A stretch of DNA of 21,162 nucleotides from RXIX01 sp003989075 (GCA_029780415.1 JAKOYN010000025.1:1-21162), one strand, 5' to 3'. Counted from the first letter of the stretch, positions 13,244 through 21,162 are shown. Made by a program: numbers and translations. The notes: generated from the sequence alone by a model not told the origin.

Positions 13244-14203
13244 ATGCCCGTTACGCCTGTTGAACCCGCTGCCCTGGTCGCCGATATCGGCGGCACCAAT
13301 GCCCGTTTTGCCCGCGTGGATGCGCAGGGTCGCCTGTATGGCGAGCGCAGCCTGGCCTGCGCCGAATTTCCTGATCTGGTCACTGCCGCGACTGCATATC
13401 TCGCAACCAGCAGCGAGCCGCGCCCGCGACAGGCGGCGGTGGCGGTGGCTACGCCGGTGAGCGGCGACTGGATTCAATTCACTAACAGCGCCTGGTCGTT
13501 TTCGATCGAAGCAGCGCGGCAGGCGCTGGGGCTGGATCAATTACGGATTCTCAACGACTTCACCGCGCTGGCCCTGGCTTTGCCCCTGCTGGGCGCGGAT
13601 GAGCGTCGGGCGATTGGCGGTGGTGTGGCGCTTGCGGATGCGCCGATTGGCTTGATCGGTCCCGGCACCGGGCTGGGTGTGTCCGGACTGGTCTGGTCGG
13701 GCCAGCGCTGGCTGCCGCTGCAGACCGAGGGCGGGCATGTCAGCTTTGCGGCAACCAGCGAGCGGGAATGGGCACTGAGCCGGGTGCTGCAGCGTCGCTT
13801 TGGCCACGTTTCGCCGGAGCGGCTGCTGTCCGGGCCGGGCCTGGTGAATCTGTACACCGCACTGGCGGAACTGGACGGCGGGCCTGCGCAAGCGCTGCAG
13901 CCGGCGCAGATTACCGCGCGCGGTCTGGCCGCGACCTGTCCGCGCTGCCGCGAGGCGCTGGATCTGTTCTGTGCAGCGCTGGGCACGGCGGCCGGCAATC
14001 TGGCGCTTACTCTGGGCGCGCGCGGCGGCGTGTATATCGGGGGTGGGATCGTGCCCCGGCTGGGTGACTTTTTCGATCGTTCGGCGTTCCGTGCCCGCTT
14101 CGAGGCCAAGGGTCGCTTCAGCACTTACCTGGCGGCGATTCCAACCTGGGTGATTAGCGCAGAAAATCCGGCGCTGCGCGGTGTCGCGGCGGCGCTGGCC
14201 TGA
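13244..14203 (+). CDS. glk: Glucokinase (Glk family)
   Basis: This 319-residue protein phosphorylates glucose with ATP to glucose-6-phosphate in the cytoplasm. The start is ATG 13244 because the conserved ATP-phosphate loop LVADIGGTNARFARVD begins at residue 11, as in other Glk proteins. A longer frame from 13115 would add unrelated sequence. Other family signatures are ILNDFTALALALP with catalytic Asp105, IGPGTGLGVSGLV, LQTEGGHVSFAA, LSGPGLVNLY and the C-terminal GGVYIGGGIVPRLGDFF. Length matches the proteobacterial Glk group, and the ROK Cys-rich zinc motif is absent. The phosphofructokinase gene at 19173-20429 supplies a later glycolytic step but is not in the same operon. Confidence 0.93.
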   Translation: MPVTPVEPAALVADIGGTNARFARVDAQGRLYGERSLACAEFPDLVTAATAYLATSSEPRPRQAAVAVATPVSGDWIQFTNSAWSFSIEAARQALGLDQLRILNDFTALALALPLLGADERRAIGGGVALADAPIGLIGPGTGLGVSGLVWSGQRWLPLQTEGGHVSFAATSEREWALSRVLQRRFGHVSPERLLSGPGLVNLYTALAELDGGPAQALQPAQITARGLAATCPRCREALDLFCAALGTAAGNLALTLGARGGVYIGGGIVPRLGDFFDRSAFRARFEAKGRFSTYLAAIPTWVISAENPALRGVAAALA

Positions 14204-14280
14204 GTTGAACCGGTGTGCATTGTTCAGCATTGGACCCCAGGCCGAACAGTGGCTTAACTTCATCCGCTAGGGACGACCCC

Positions 14281-15429
14281 GTGCCCACATCCATACACCG
14301 CATTGCCCTGCCCGCACCCGCGCCCGGCACCCAGCGCAGCCTGCTGGCACACTGTTATGGTCCGCCTGGCGCGCGGCCCAAGGCCTATATCCAGGCTGCG
14401 CTGCACGCTGACGAAATTCCCGGCCTGCTGGTCGCACAGCATCTGCTGCAAGCGCTGGAGCAGGCCCAGGCGGAACAGCGCATCCATGGCGAGGTGCTGG
14501 TGGTGCCGGTCGCCAATCCGATTGGCCTCGATCAGCATCTCAACGGCACCTTGCTCGGGCGCCTGAATTTCGATGGCGGCGGCAATTTCAACCGCGATTT
14601 TCCTGATCTGGTCGCCGGGGCGCGGGAACGCCTGCGTGGCCATCTGAGCGGCGATGCGGTGGCAAACGTGGCCCTGATTCGCGCTACGCTGCGCGCGGTG
14701 CTCGCCGAACAGTCGGCACCGCGTGAGAGCGACGCGTTGCAGCATGCACTGCTTGGGCTGGCGCTGGATGCGGATATCGTGCTCGATCTGCACTGCGACA
14801 GCGAAGCGCTGCTGCACCTGTACGCTTCGCGCTGGCAGCGTGAGGATGCGGTGACGCTGGGCGCAGAACTGGGTGTGGCGGCGGTGCTGCTGGAGGAGAA
14901 CGCCGGTGGCCGGCCGTTCGATGAAGCCTGTGCCGGGCCCTGGTGGATGCTGCGCGCGGCGCTGGCTGAGGAGGGTGGGCCGATTCCGCTGGCCTGTTTT
15001 GCGACCACCGTGGAATTGCGCGGTCAGACCGATGTCCGCGATGAGACGGCACAGGCTGATGCGGCAGCCCTGCTGCGCTTTCTGCAGCGGCGCGGGGTTC
15101 TCGCGGGCGATCCGGGACCGCTGCCGGAACCGCGCTGCGCGCCGACGCCGCTGGAAGGGGTGGATGTGTTGAGTGCTCCGGCTGCCGGGGTGCTGGTGTA
15201 TCGCAAGGCGCTGGGTGAGCGTGTCGATGCCGGCGAGGTGGTGGCCGAACTGGTCGATCCGCTCGGCGAACCGTGGGGTGCGGCGCGTGTGCCGATCCAC
15301 AGCACAACTACGGGCCTGCTGCTGGCGCGCGTGCGTGAACGGCTGCTGCGCCCGGGACAGAAATTCTGCAAGATCGCCGGTGCTGCGCCGCTGGCCTATC
15401 GCCAGCCGGGCAAGCTGCTGCAGGATTGA
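14281..15429 (+). CDS. Succinylglutamate desuccinylase/aspartoacylase-family zinc hydrolase
   Basis: This 382-residue protein uses GTG 14281 as its start, with AGGGA (14269-14273) 7 nt upstream. The earlier in-frame GTG at 14215 has no SD and adds non-conserved residues. Zinc ligands of the M14-like AstE/AspA fold are visible as His42 and Glu45 in LHADEIPG and His171 in VLDLHCDSE. The conserved NFNRDFP lies at 102-108. The C-terminal ~80 residues, including APAAGVLVYRKALGERVDAGE, form a beta-rich lipoyl-like tail typical of the longer AspA-like proteins. Substrate is unknown. No other arginine-succinyltransferase-pathway gene is nearby, so astE itself is unlikely. A deacylase or carboxypeptidase acting on an N-acylated amino acid or peptide is the family expectation. 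Confidence 0.85.
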   Translation: MPTSIHRIALPAPAPGTQRSLLAHCYGPPGARPKAYIQAALHADEIPGLLVAQHLLQALEQAQAEQRIHGEVLVVPVANPIGLDQHLNGTLLGRLNFDGGGNFNRDFPDLVAGARERLRGHLSGDAVANVALIRATLRAVLAEQSAPRESDALQHALLGLALDADIVLDLHCDSEALLHLYASRWQREDAVTLGAELGVAAVLLEENAGGRPFDEACAGPWWMLRAALAEEGGPIPLACFATTVELRGQTDVRDETAQADAAALLRFLQRRGVLAGDPGPLPEPRCAPTPLEGVDVLSAPAAGVLVYRKALGERVDAGEVVAELVDPLGEPWGAARVPIHSTTTGLLLARVRERLLRPGQKFCKIAGAAPLAYRQPGKLLQD

Positions 15430-15457
15430 AGGCCGCCCGGCGGGGATGGCCGCTACG

Positions 15458-17284
15458 CTACACGCCGAGGAACTCCAGCGGGTCCTGATGCCGGGCCGGT
15501 TCGGCGCCATTCCCTTCAATGAACAGCCGGTGCCAGATCATGAAATGCAGCAGGCGCAGCAGCTTGATGCGGGTAGCGCTGGCCGGTTTGCGCTGCTGCG
15601 CGGCAACCAGGGCGCGAATCCCGGCGGGCAGAAACCATTCCTGAATGCCGGGACTGCCGAGCAGGGCCTGCTCCAGGCGCTGCAGGCGCGGACCGCGTGG
15701 CCAGTCATCGACCGGCACCGACAGGCCGCGCTTGCGCAACTGCAGATGATCGAGCGGCAGCCAGCGTTGCGCCCAGCGCCGCAGGAACGCCTTGCCCAGC
15801 CGGCCTTCAATCTTCAGCGCATCGGGCAGGGCCAGCCCGAATTCGATGACCCGGTGATCGAGAAAAGGCACCCGCGCCTCCAGACCCCAGGCCATGGTCA
15901 TGCGGTCGGTTTTGACCAGATAGCGATCAGCCATCACGGTTTCAACATCAACCGCCTGCATGCGCTGCAGGTCGCTCCAGGCGCGCGGCGCGCTCTGCCA
16001 GGATTCGATGAACGGCGCGCGCCAGTCGTCGTTGGCGCGCAGCAATGCTGGCTGGAACAGGCCGCGTCGGCTCCAGAAGGTAAAACCCGGCTTGGTGCGA
16101 TAACCGCCCGATCCCGGCCGGATCAGGCTGCGCAACAGCCGCTGCACATAGGGGCGACGGTAGCGCCCATAGCCGGCAAAAGCCTCATCGCCGCCATCAC
16201 CGGTAAACACCATTTTCACATCGGCGGCGGCGCGCGCAGCCAAGGCCGACAGCGCCAGCCCGGCACTGTCCTCGATCAGTTCATCAGCGGCCCAGATTGC
16301 ATGCGGTATGGCGGCGAACATTGCCTGTCCATCCAGCGCCAGCGTTACATGCTCGATGCCAAAATGCCGGGCGATGCGCTCGGCCTCGCTGGATTCGTTG
16401 AATACCTCACTGCCGGGAAAGCCGATCGAATAGCTGCGCAGCGGCGCGGCGCCCGCGTTTCTGATCAAGGCCAGCAGGGTTGACGAGTCAATGCCGCCGG
16501 ACAGGAACAGGCCAAACGGCACGTCGGCGCGCAGGTGCTTGCGCATCACATCATCCATCAGCGCCGTAAACTGCTCGTCGGCCTCGCCGGGGCTGATAGG
16601 CAGGGGCTGGATCTGCTGCAGCGACCAGTAGTGCCAGCGTCGCTGGAAATGGCCGGCGTCGAACAGTAGCGCTTCACCCGGCCCGAGGCGTTCGATCCCC
16701 TGGCAGAGCGTCTGGCTGCGCGCGGCAAAGCCGCTTTGCAGATACTGCGCCAGACCCTGAGCATTGACCGTTGGCCGCTGCGGGTGCAGGGCCAGCAGCG
16801 CCTTGAACTCGGAACCAAAATACAGGCCGTCGCTACGCTGCGTGAAAAACAGCGGCTTGATGCCCAGCCGGTCGCGGACCAGCAGCAGCCGGTTCTGCCG
16901 CTGGTCATACAGCGCGAAGGCGAACATGCCTTCCAGGCGCTGCAGGAAATCCAGGCCGTATTCCAGATAGGCATACAGCAGCGGTTCAAAATCGCTCTGC
17001 GTGCTGAACGGATAGCCTTTCGCCGCCAGATCCCGGCGCAGCTCCAGGTAGTTATAGATTTCGCCATTGCCGATCAGGCAAAGCGTCTTATCGGCGCTGT
17101 AGAGCGGCTGGTGGCCGTGGTCGAGATCGATGATCGACAGGCGGGTAAAGGCCAGCCCGACCTGCGCGCCGATATGCAGACCGCTGTCATCGGGTCCGCG
17201 ATGATGGAGCGCGGCGAGTGCGGCGCTGAGGCGGGCCTGATCCGGTGCTGCAGTATTGAGAAAAACTCCGGCTATTCCACACAC
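15458..17284 (-). CDS. asnB: Glutamine-hydrolysing asparagine synthase (AsnB type)
   Basis: This 608-residue enzyme makes asparagine from aspartate, glutamine and ATP. The start is a GTG at 17284, fixed because the catalytic Cys must be residue 2 (M-C-G-I-A-G) and become N-terminal after Met removal. The GATase domain covers about 1-210 (HHRGPDDSG, TRLSIIDL, NGEIYNY at 73-79, SD at 97-98). The synthetase domain has the ATP pyrophosphate loop SGGIDSS at 262-268, TGDGGDEAFAGYGRY, and KTDRMTMAWGLEARVPFLD. The SD is weak. The gene follows sulP on the same strand with a 122-bp gap and converges on the AstE-like gene. Some paralogues amidate polysaccharide or peptide precursors instead of aspartate, so the exact substrate is inferred. 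Confidence 0.9.
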   Translation of the reverse strand: MCGIAGVFLNTAAPDQARLSAALAALHHRGPDDSGLHIGAQVGLAFTRLSIIDLDHGHQPLYSADKTLCLIGNGEIYNYLELRRDLAAKGYPFSTQSDFEPLLYAYLEYGLDFLQRLEGMFAFALYDQRQNRLLLVRDRLGIKPLFFTQRSDGLYFGSEFKALLALHPQRPTVNAQGLAQYLQSGFAARSQTLCQGIERLGPGEALLFDAGHFQRRWHYWSLQQIQPLPISPGEADEQFTALMDDVMRKHLRADVPFGLFLSGGIDSSTLLALIRNAGAAPLRSYSIGFPGSEVFNESSEAERIARHFGIEHVTLALDGQAMFAAIPHAIWAADELIEDSAGLALSALAARAAADVKMVFTGDGGDEAFAGYGRYRRPYVQRLLRSLIRPGSGGYRTKPGFTFWSRRGLFQPALLRANDDWRAPFIESWQSAPRAWSDLQRMQAVDVETVMADRYLVKTDRMTMAWGLEARVPFLDHRVIEFGLALPDALKIEGRLGKAFLRRWAQRWLPLDHLQLRKRGLSVPVDDWPRGPRLQRLEQALLGSPGIQEWFLPAGIRALVAAQQRKPASATRIKLLRLLHFMIWHRLFIEGNGAEPARHQDPLEFLGV

Positions 17285-17406
17285 GAATCACAAGTTCCAT
17301 GGTTGGCGGGGTGGCGCGCGCTGCGCGGTGCTGGGCAACGGTAGCACCGGACCGCTGGCATCCGCTATCGCGGCGATGGTGGATGCGGGCGGCGCGGTGT
17401 CTCCGG

Positions 17407-19155
17407 TCAGCTTGCTTCGGCGGGCATGTCCAGGGGACGGATCTGCGCCTGATAGGCCTTGAGCGCCTGACGCAGGGTGGGGAAAGTGTGTTCTTCGTAT
17501 TCAGGCTGGTAGAGACCGGTCTGGTGCAGCCAGTTGATAAACTCGGTCTTGCGCCCGGCCAGGATCAGGGTGATGCCGCGTTCCGCCAGCATCTCCTTGA
17601 GATCGCGCAGCGCATACAGGCCGGTAACGTCGATATGGCTGACTGGAATTGTGTCGATGACGAACCAGTGCAGCCCGGGACCGGCGCTTTCAGCCACGGC
17701 CAGTGCCCGCTGCCGGAAATAGGCGGCGTTGAAGAAGGTGATCGGGCTGTCGAAGCGGTACAGCACCAGACCGGGAAAGGTGGTGGCGCCCGTGTGCCGA
17801 TCGACCGAGTGCAGGCCGGGCAGACCCTCGACCTTGCCGAGTACTTCATCGCGTGGCCGCGCGGTCAACTTAACGAAGCGCATTAGAGCCAGCGCCACCG
17901 CGACCAGGATGGCATCAATCGCGCCCACCGCCACCACGCCCAGCGTGGTCAGCACCGACAGGAAGACTTCGCGCCGGTCGATCCTCCAGATACTGCGCAG
18001 GGTGTGCAGATCGACCAGCGAGAACGAAGCGAACACCAGCACCGCGCCCAGTGCCGCGATCGGCACATACTGCAAAGGATCGGTCAGGAACAGCAGCACC
18101 ACGGCCATGGTCGCGGCGGCGACCAGCCCGGTGACCTGGGTGCGGCCACCGCTGGCATCGGCCATCGCGGTGCGTGAATCGGCGCCGGTGACGGCAAAGC
18201 CCTGTGAGACGGCGGCGGCAAGATTGGCGGCGCCAAAGGCGGCGAATTCACGATCGACATCGATTTCGTAGCGGTTCTTGGCCGCGAAGCTGCGTGCGGT
18301 GAGCATGCCGCTGGAAAACAGCACCAGCGCCAGACCGGCTGCATCAGCGATCAGCGAGGGAAAGTGGCGCAGCGGAAAGCTTGGCCAGTGTAATTCCGGC
18401 AGGCCTGCCGGTACCGCACCCAGCACCGCAACGCCCTGCTCATTCAGATGCAGCAGGGCAACCGTGGCTGCAGCCGCGACCAGTGCCACCAGCGCCGCTG
18501 GCAGGCGCGGCACGAATCGCTTCGACAGAAACAGCAGCGCGAAGCTGCCCAGGCCAATCGCCAGGGTCGGTGGGTGGGTCTGGGGCAGCTTGTCGATGAA
18601 TTCCAGCAGGCGCGGAATGATGCCGCCGGCTTCGATGCTAAAGCCCAGCAGCTTGCCGATCTGGCCGAGCAGGATGCTCAGGGCAATGCCGTTGAGAAAC
18701 CCGACCAGGATCGGTTTCGACAGGAAATCGGCCAGCGCGCCCAGTCGCAGGAAACTGGCCAGGATGCAAAACAGGCCGGTGAGAAAGGTCAGGGTGACCG
18801 CCAGCGAGATGTACATCTGCGGGTTGCCGGCGGCCAGCGGGGTAATGGCGCTGGCGATCATCGCGCAGGTGGCTGCGTCGGGGTTGACCATCAGTTGCCG
18901 CGAGGTACCAAAGAGGGCATAGGCGACCAGCGGCAGGATGCTGGCGTACAAACCGACGACCGGGGTAAAGCCGGCCAGTTGTGCATAGGCAACGGATACC
19001 GGCAGGGCCACTGCGGCTACCGATACGCCAGCGACCAGGTCATGGCGGAAGTCGGTGTTGAAGCGGTAATGGAGCAGTGTGGGCAGGCCGGGGGCAATGG
19101 CGCCCAGCCGCGTGATCCAGGAGGAGTCAGCAGTTTCGACGGAAGTGTCGGTCAT
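17407..19155 (-). CDS. SulP-family anion transporter with C-terminal STAS domain
   Basis: This 582-residue inner-membrane protein is of the SLC26/SulP class, which transports sulfate, bicarbonate or other anions. The Sulfate_transp core begins near residue 35 (HDLVAGVSVAAVALPVSVAYAQLAGFTPVVGLYASILP) and contains ten or more hydrophobic segments up to about residue 430. A cytoplasmic STAS domain occupies about 450-560 (VLYRFDSPITFFNAAYF, VIDTIPVSHIDVTGLYALRDL). The substrate cannot be read from sequence. The ATG at 19155 follows the phosphofructokinase stop by 17 bp, so the two are very likely cotranscribed. Why a glycolytic kinase and an anion transporter share an operon is unclear. Confidence 0.92.
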   Translation of the reverse strand: MTDTSVETADSSWITRLGAIAPGLPTLLHYRFNTDFRHDLVAGVSVAAVALPVSVAYAQLAGFTPVVGLYASILPLVAYALFGTSRQLMVNPDAATCAMIASAITPLAAGNPQMYISLAVTLTFLTGLFCILASFLRLGALADFLSKPILVGFLNGIALSILLGQIGKLLGFSIEAGGIIPRLLEFIDKLPQTHPPTLAIGLGSFALLFLSKRFVPRLPAALVALVAAAATVALLHLNEQGVAVLGAVPAGLPELHWPSFPLRHFPSLIADAAGLALVLFSSGMLTARSFAAKNRYEIDVDREFAAFGAANLAAAVSQGFAVTGADSRTAMADASGGRTQVTGLVAAATMAVVLLFLTDPLQYVPIAALGAVLVFASFSLVDLHTLRSIWRIDRREVFLSVLTTLGVVAVGAIDAILVAVALALMRFVKLTARPRDEVLGKVEGLPGLHSVDRHTGATTFPGLVLYRFDSPITFFNAAYFRQRALAVAESAGPGLHWFVIDTIPVSHIDVTGLYALRDLKEMLAERGITLILAGRKTEFINWLHQTGLYQPEYEEHTFPTLRQALKAYQAQIRPLDMPAEAS

Positions 19156-19172
19156 GGGGTCGGGGGTTCCGT

Positions 19173-20429
19173 TTAGTCCAGATGCTGCCCGGTTGCGGCC
19201 AGCACCGCACGCCAGCCGGGGCCATTCAGGTCGAGACGCTTTTTCTGGCTGACCAGCAGGTCGATGGGGACGTGAATGAAGCTGTCATGCAGCAGGCCGA
19301 TGACCAGTCCAGTCTTGCCGGCCATGGCCGCATGCACGGCGTTGCGGGCGAAGAAGTCGCACAGGATCGAATCCTCGGCATCGGCGGGCACGCTGCGGAT
19401 CAGGTAGCTGGGGTCGAAGTAGCGCAGGGTCACGGGAATCTGCTCGGCCTGGAAATACTGTTCGATGCGTGCGCGCAGGAATGGGCCGATATCCTGGAGC
19501 TTGGCGTTGCCGGAGGCGTCGCTGTCCTGGGTGCTGGCGAGCAGGTCCTGACCGGCGCCCTCGGCGACCACGACCAGAGCGTGCGCCCGCTGCAGGATGC
19601 GCCGTTTCAGCGCGGTGAGAAAGCCCTGTTCGCCATCCAGATGCAGCGGAATTTCCGGAATCAGGGTGAAGTTGACATCCTGGCTGGCGACGGTGGCGCC
19701 GGCAGCGATAAAGCCGGCATGGCGGCCCATCAGCTTCACCAGGGCAATGCCATTGTGGACGCTGTGCGCTTCGGTGTGGGCGCAGTGCAGCACCCGGGCT
19801 GCTTCCTCGACCGCCGTCAGGTAGCCGAAGGTGCGCGAGACAAAGGCAACGTCGTTGTCGATGGTCTTGGGAATGCCAACCACTGCCAGCGGATGGCCGC
19901 GGCGCTGCGCTTCCTTGAACAGGGCATGGCCGCCACGCTGGGTGCCATCGCCACCGACGGTGAACAGGATGTTGATGCCGCGCTGGATCAGGTTATCGAC
20001 CGCCAGGCCGATATCGACCGGGCCACGCGAGGTACCGAGCACGGTGCCGCCGTCCTTGTGGATGGCATGGACGAAGGTGGGCGTCAGGATGAACGGTTCC
20101 AGGCCGCGCACCGGGTCGAGACCCTGATAGCCGCCCCGAAAGCCGAGCACGTCCTTGACGCCATAGCCATAGTGCAGCTCCAGAAACAGCGAGCGGATCA
20201 CGTTGTTCAGCCCGGGGCACAGCCCGCCACAGGTGACGATACCGGCGCGGGTTTGCGTAGGATCGAAGAACAGGCGTTCGCGCGGCCCGGCCAGCTCGAA
20301 CTGCCAGTCCTCGGTGGCCGCTGCGGTGCTCGGATCGTGGATCAGTCGGGAGGGAACACGCGCCTGATCGCTGACCGTGCGGCGCTGCGGTGAGGGAAAA
20401 CGGGCTTCGCCCAGAGTCGTGATATCCAT
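19173..20429 (-). CDS. ATP-type 6-phosphofructokinase, long (plant/protist-like) form
   Basis: This 418-residue protein phosphorylates fructose-6-phosphate to fructose-1,6-bisphosphate. It has TCGGLCPGLNNVIR near 66-79, GGDGT at 159-163, PKTIDND at 187-193, a MGRHAG motif and VAEGAGQDLL. Gly after GGD (instead of Asp) indicates ATP as phosphoryl donor. PKTIDND is shared with the PPi-dependent and long ATP-PFK clade and differs from PGTIDND of E. coli PfkA. Length also exceeds the 320 residues of PfkA, because of a ~55-residue N-terminal extension. GAGG lies 7 nt before the ATG at 20429. It heads a two-gene operon with sulP. Donor specificity is inferred from motifs only. Confidence 0.9.
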   Translation of the reverse strand: MDITTLGEARFPSPQRRTVSDQARVPSRLIHDPSTAAATEDWQFELAGPRERLFFDPTQTRAGIVTCGGLCPGLNNVIRSLFLELHYGYGVKDVLGFRGGYQGLDPVRGLEPFILTPTFVHAIHKDGGTVLGTSRGPVDIGLAVDNLIQRGINILFTVGGDGTQRGGHALFKEAQRRGHPLAVVGIPKTIDNDVAFVSRTFGYLTAVEEAARVLHCAHTEAHSVHNGIALVKLMGRHAGFIAAGATVASQDVNFTLIPEIPLHLDGEQGFLTALKRRILQRAHALVVVAEGAGQDLLASTQDSDASGNAKLQDIGPFLRARIEQYFQAEQIPVTLRYFDPSYLIRSVPADAEDSILCDFFARNAVHAAMAGKTGLVIGLLHDSFIHVPIDLLVSQKKRLDLNGPGWRAVLAATGQHLD

Positions 20430-20557
20430 CAGGAAACCTCGGGATCAGTGGGGATCAGTCGGGAATGAAGCAGAATCGGCGCGGCGCATCGTCCACCCGG
20501 GCAGTCCAGTCGTCGGACCATGCGCCGATCGTGGCTTTACCCGAATTGCGCGAAAAG

Positions 20558-20601
20558 CCCCGTCCTTACTTCGGCTTCGCTCAGTACAGGTCAGGGCGGG
20601 G
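20558..20601. repeat. Long imperfect hairpin, possible mobile-element end
   Basis: CCCCGTCCT (20558-20566) pairs with AGGGCGGGG (20593-20601) through nine pairs including one G-U. Inside it, TACT (20567-20570) pairs with AGTA (20583-20586). The loop carries TTCGGCTTCGCTCAGTA, similar to the CTTCGACAGGCTCAG-type dispersed repeats of many proteobacteria. It overlaps the last bases of the RHH gene and could be the left-end structure of the TnpB element. The rest of the 20430-20590 gap contains a GGGATCAGT pair (20441-20449, 20451-20459) and no gene. Confidence 0.5.
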
Positions 20602-20764
20602 ATGGATAGCGCGGCGAACGCAGTTCGCCTTCTTTTTGTGCCGCATAGTCAGAAAGCACTTTTTGGATCAGATTGGACAAATTGCGCCCGTCCAGTATAG
20701 CGAGTTTCCTCAGCCGTTCTTTCAGTTCCTTGTTGATTTTCATGTGCAAAATTTCGCTAGTCAT
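20591..20764 (-). CDS. Small ribbon-helix-helix DNA-binding protein divergent from tnpB
   Basis: From ATG 20764 this encodes 57 residues. They form a beta strand (SEILHMKIN, 3-11), a helix (KELKERLRKLAIL, 12-24), a turn (DGRN) and a helix (NLSNLIQKVLSDYAAQ, 28-43). That is the Arc/CopG ribbon-helix-helix layout. A start at ATG 20803 would add 13 residues overlapping the tnpB start and would cover the dyad, so 20764 is preferred. No SD is obvious. The C-terminal LRSPRYPSPP is encoded by hairpin-forming sequence and may be fortuitous. No toxin gene is adjacent. It is likely a regulator within the mobile element, inferred from position. Confidence 0.65.
   Translation of the reverse strand: MTSEILHMKINKELKERLRKLAILDGRNLSNLIQKVLSDYAAQKEGELRSPRYPSPP
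20613..20637 (+). terminator. Hairpin with T-tract inside the RHH gene
   Basis: GGCGAAC (20613-20619), loop GCA, GTTCGCC (20623-20629) is a perfect 7-bp stem followed by TTCTTTTT (20630-20637). On the plus strand this has the form of an intrinsic terminator. No plus-strand gene ends here, so it would stop readthrough into tnpB. It could instead be a subterminal hairpin of an IS200/IS605-type end. Confidence 0.5.
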
Positions 20765-20784
20765 GTTGAATGCAATAATCTTTA

Positions 20785-20800
20785 TTGTTAGTGTTAACAA
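20785..20800. promoter_or_regulatory. Perfect dyad next to the tnpB start, candidate RHH operator
   Basis: TTGTTA (20785-20790) and TAACAA (20795-20800) flank a 4-bp spacer. They end 1 bp before the tnpB ATG and 20 bp upstream of the RHH start. The surrounding 20765-20800 segment is AT-rich, in contrast to the rest of the window, and probably holds both promoters. RHH proteins usually bind short inverted or direct repeats, so autoregulation and tnpB control are plausible. Confidence 0.4.
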
Positions 20801-20801
20801 C

Positions 20802-21162
20802 ATGATACGCAGCTACCGCTATCGGCTCAAGGACTCCAGTTCCGCTTTGCAGCTCAACAGGTTGGCGCGGGCGTGCAACGTCGTCTGGAACTTCTGCAAC
20901 GAGTCGCAGGAACATGCGCTGCGCTGGCATCAGCGCTGGCCGACCTATCAGGACTTGTGCACATTAACCACCGGCAGCGGCAAGGAACTGGGCCTGCATT
21001 CGCAGACGGTTCAAGCGGTCTGTGATCAATACGCCACGCGCCGCCAGCAATTCAAGAAACGTAAATTGCGCTGGCGTGGCAAGCGGTCGCCCGGCTGGAT
21101 TCCTTTTAAAGCCTCTGGCGTTAAAGTGGTTGAAGATACCGTGCGGTATGCCGGTCACGTCT
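20802..21162 (+). CDS. tnpB: TnpB-family RNA-guided nuclease/transposon protein, N-terminal part
   Basis: ATG 20802 opens a frame that stays open to the window end (120 codons). It reads MIRSYRYRLKDSSSALQLNRL, then ACNVVWNFCNESQEHALRWH, LHSQTVQAVCDQYATRRQQFKK and RSPGWIPFKASGVKV. This is the start of an IS200/IS605-type TnpB: the short N-terminal strand, the CNVVWN helix, the SQTVQAVCDQY segment and the WIPF motif. The RuvC catalytic residues and zinc finger lie beyond the window, as would the guide RNA overlapping the 3' end. TnpB proteins cut DNA matching their guide RNA next to a short adjacent motif. No tnpA gene is visible. No SD precedes the start, so the message may be leaderless. Confidence 0.85.
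   Translation, partial: MIRSYRYRLKDSSSALQLNRLARACNVVWNFCNESQEHALRWHQRWPTYQDLCTLTTGSGKELGLHSQTVQAVCDQYATRRQQFKKRKLRWRGKRSPGWIPFKASGVKVVEDTVRYAGHV

Noticed and set aside
19182..20393. A 403-codon plus-strand frame opposite the phosphofructokinase.
   Set aside because: The minus-strand gene has all PFK motifs, while the plus frame has none and no SD.

Overview
The window is high-GC DNA, about 60-65% by eye, with dense overlapping gene starts and Shine-Dalgarno (SD) sequences. It looks like a chromosomal segment of a gammaproteobacterium. The YqhD, Glk, PilH-like and J-domain/DNAJ_related proteins all fit that group, but I cannot name the genus. Mobile DNA sits at both ends. Positions 1-201 hold the start of an IS1-like element (InsA-type zinc ribbon, minus strand), and 20802-21162 hold the start of a TnpB gene. 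The interior looks like stable chromosome.

Left third (1-3800). After the IS1-like end comes a doublet of palindromic REP-type hairpins. It is followed by a lipoprotein with a von Willebrand A domain (YfbK architecture) and, directly after its stop codon, a J-domain protein of the DNAJ_related type. Facing them are two nearly identical PilH-like single-domain response regulators. They arose by a tandem duplication of about 0.5 kb that also copied the 3' tail of the J-protein gene.

Hsp70 cassette (3945-9067). A DUF2760 protein overlaps an Hsp70-type ATPase, which is followed by a second Hsp70-type protein with a long helical C-terminal extension (DUF3731-like). All are on the plus strand and probably form one operon. 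The second Hsp70 has no canonical start codon ahead of its essential nucleotide-binding loop. The choices are an AUC start behind a strong SD, or readthrough of the in-frame UGA before it.

B12/c-di-GMP operon (9153-11726). A stand-alone cobalamin-binding protein carries the Trp-x9-Glu-His signature of CarH-type B12 photoreceptors but has no DNA-binding domain. It overlaps a 149-residue protein of unknown function, which overlaps a PAS-GGDEF diguanylate cyclase with intact active and inhibitory sites. I consider this the most interesting part of the window: a possible light- or B12-responsive input to c-di-GMP signalling.

Metabolic block (11750-20429). This holds a YqhD-type NADPH aldehyde reductase (minus), a tiny Cys-rich membrane ORF and glucokinase (plus), an AstE/aspartoacylase-type metallohydrolase (plus), an AsnB-type asparagine synthase (minus), a SulP anion transporter with a STAS domain (minus) and a long-form ATP-type 6-phosphofructokinase (minus). 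Glucokinase and phosphofructokinase together point to a functional upper glycolysis.

Right end (20430-21162). A divergent ribbon-helix-helix regulator and TnpB share a short AT-rich region with a perfect dyad next to the tnpB start. Beside them lie two strong hairpins that could be element ends. No tRNA, rRNA or CRISPR array was seen.
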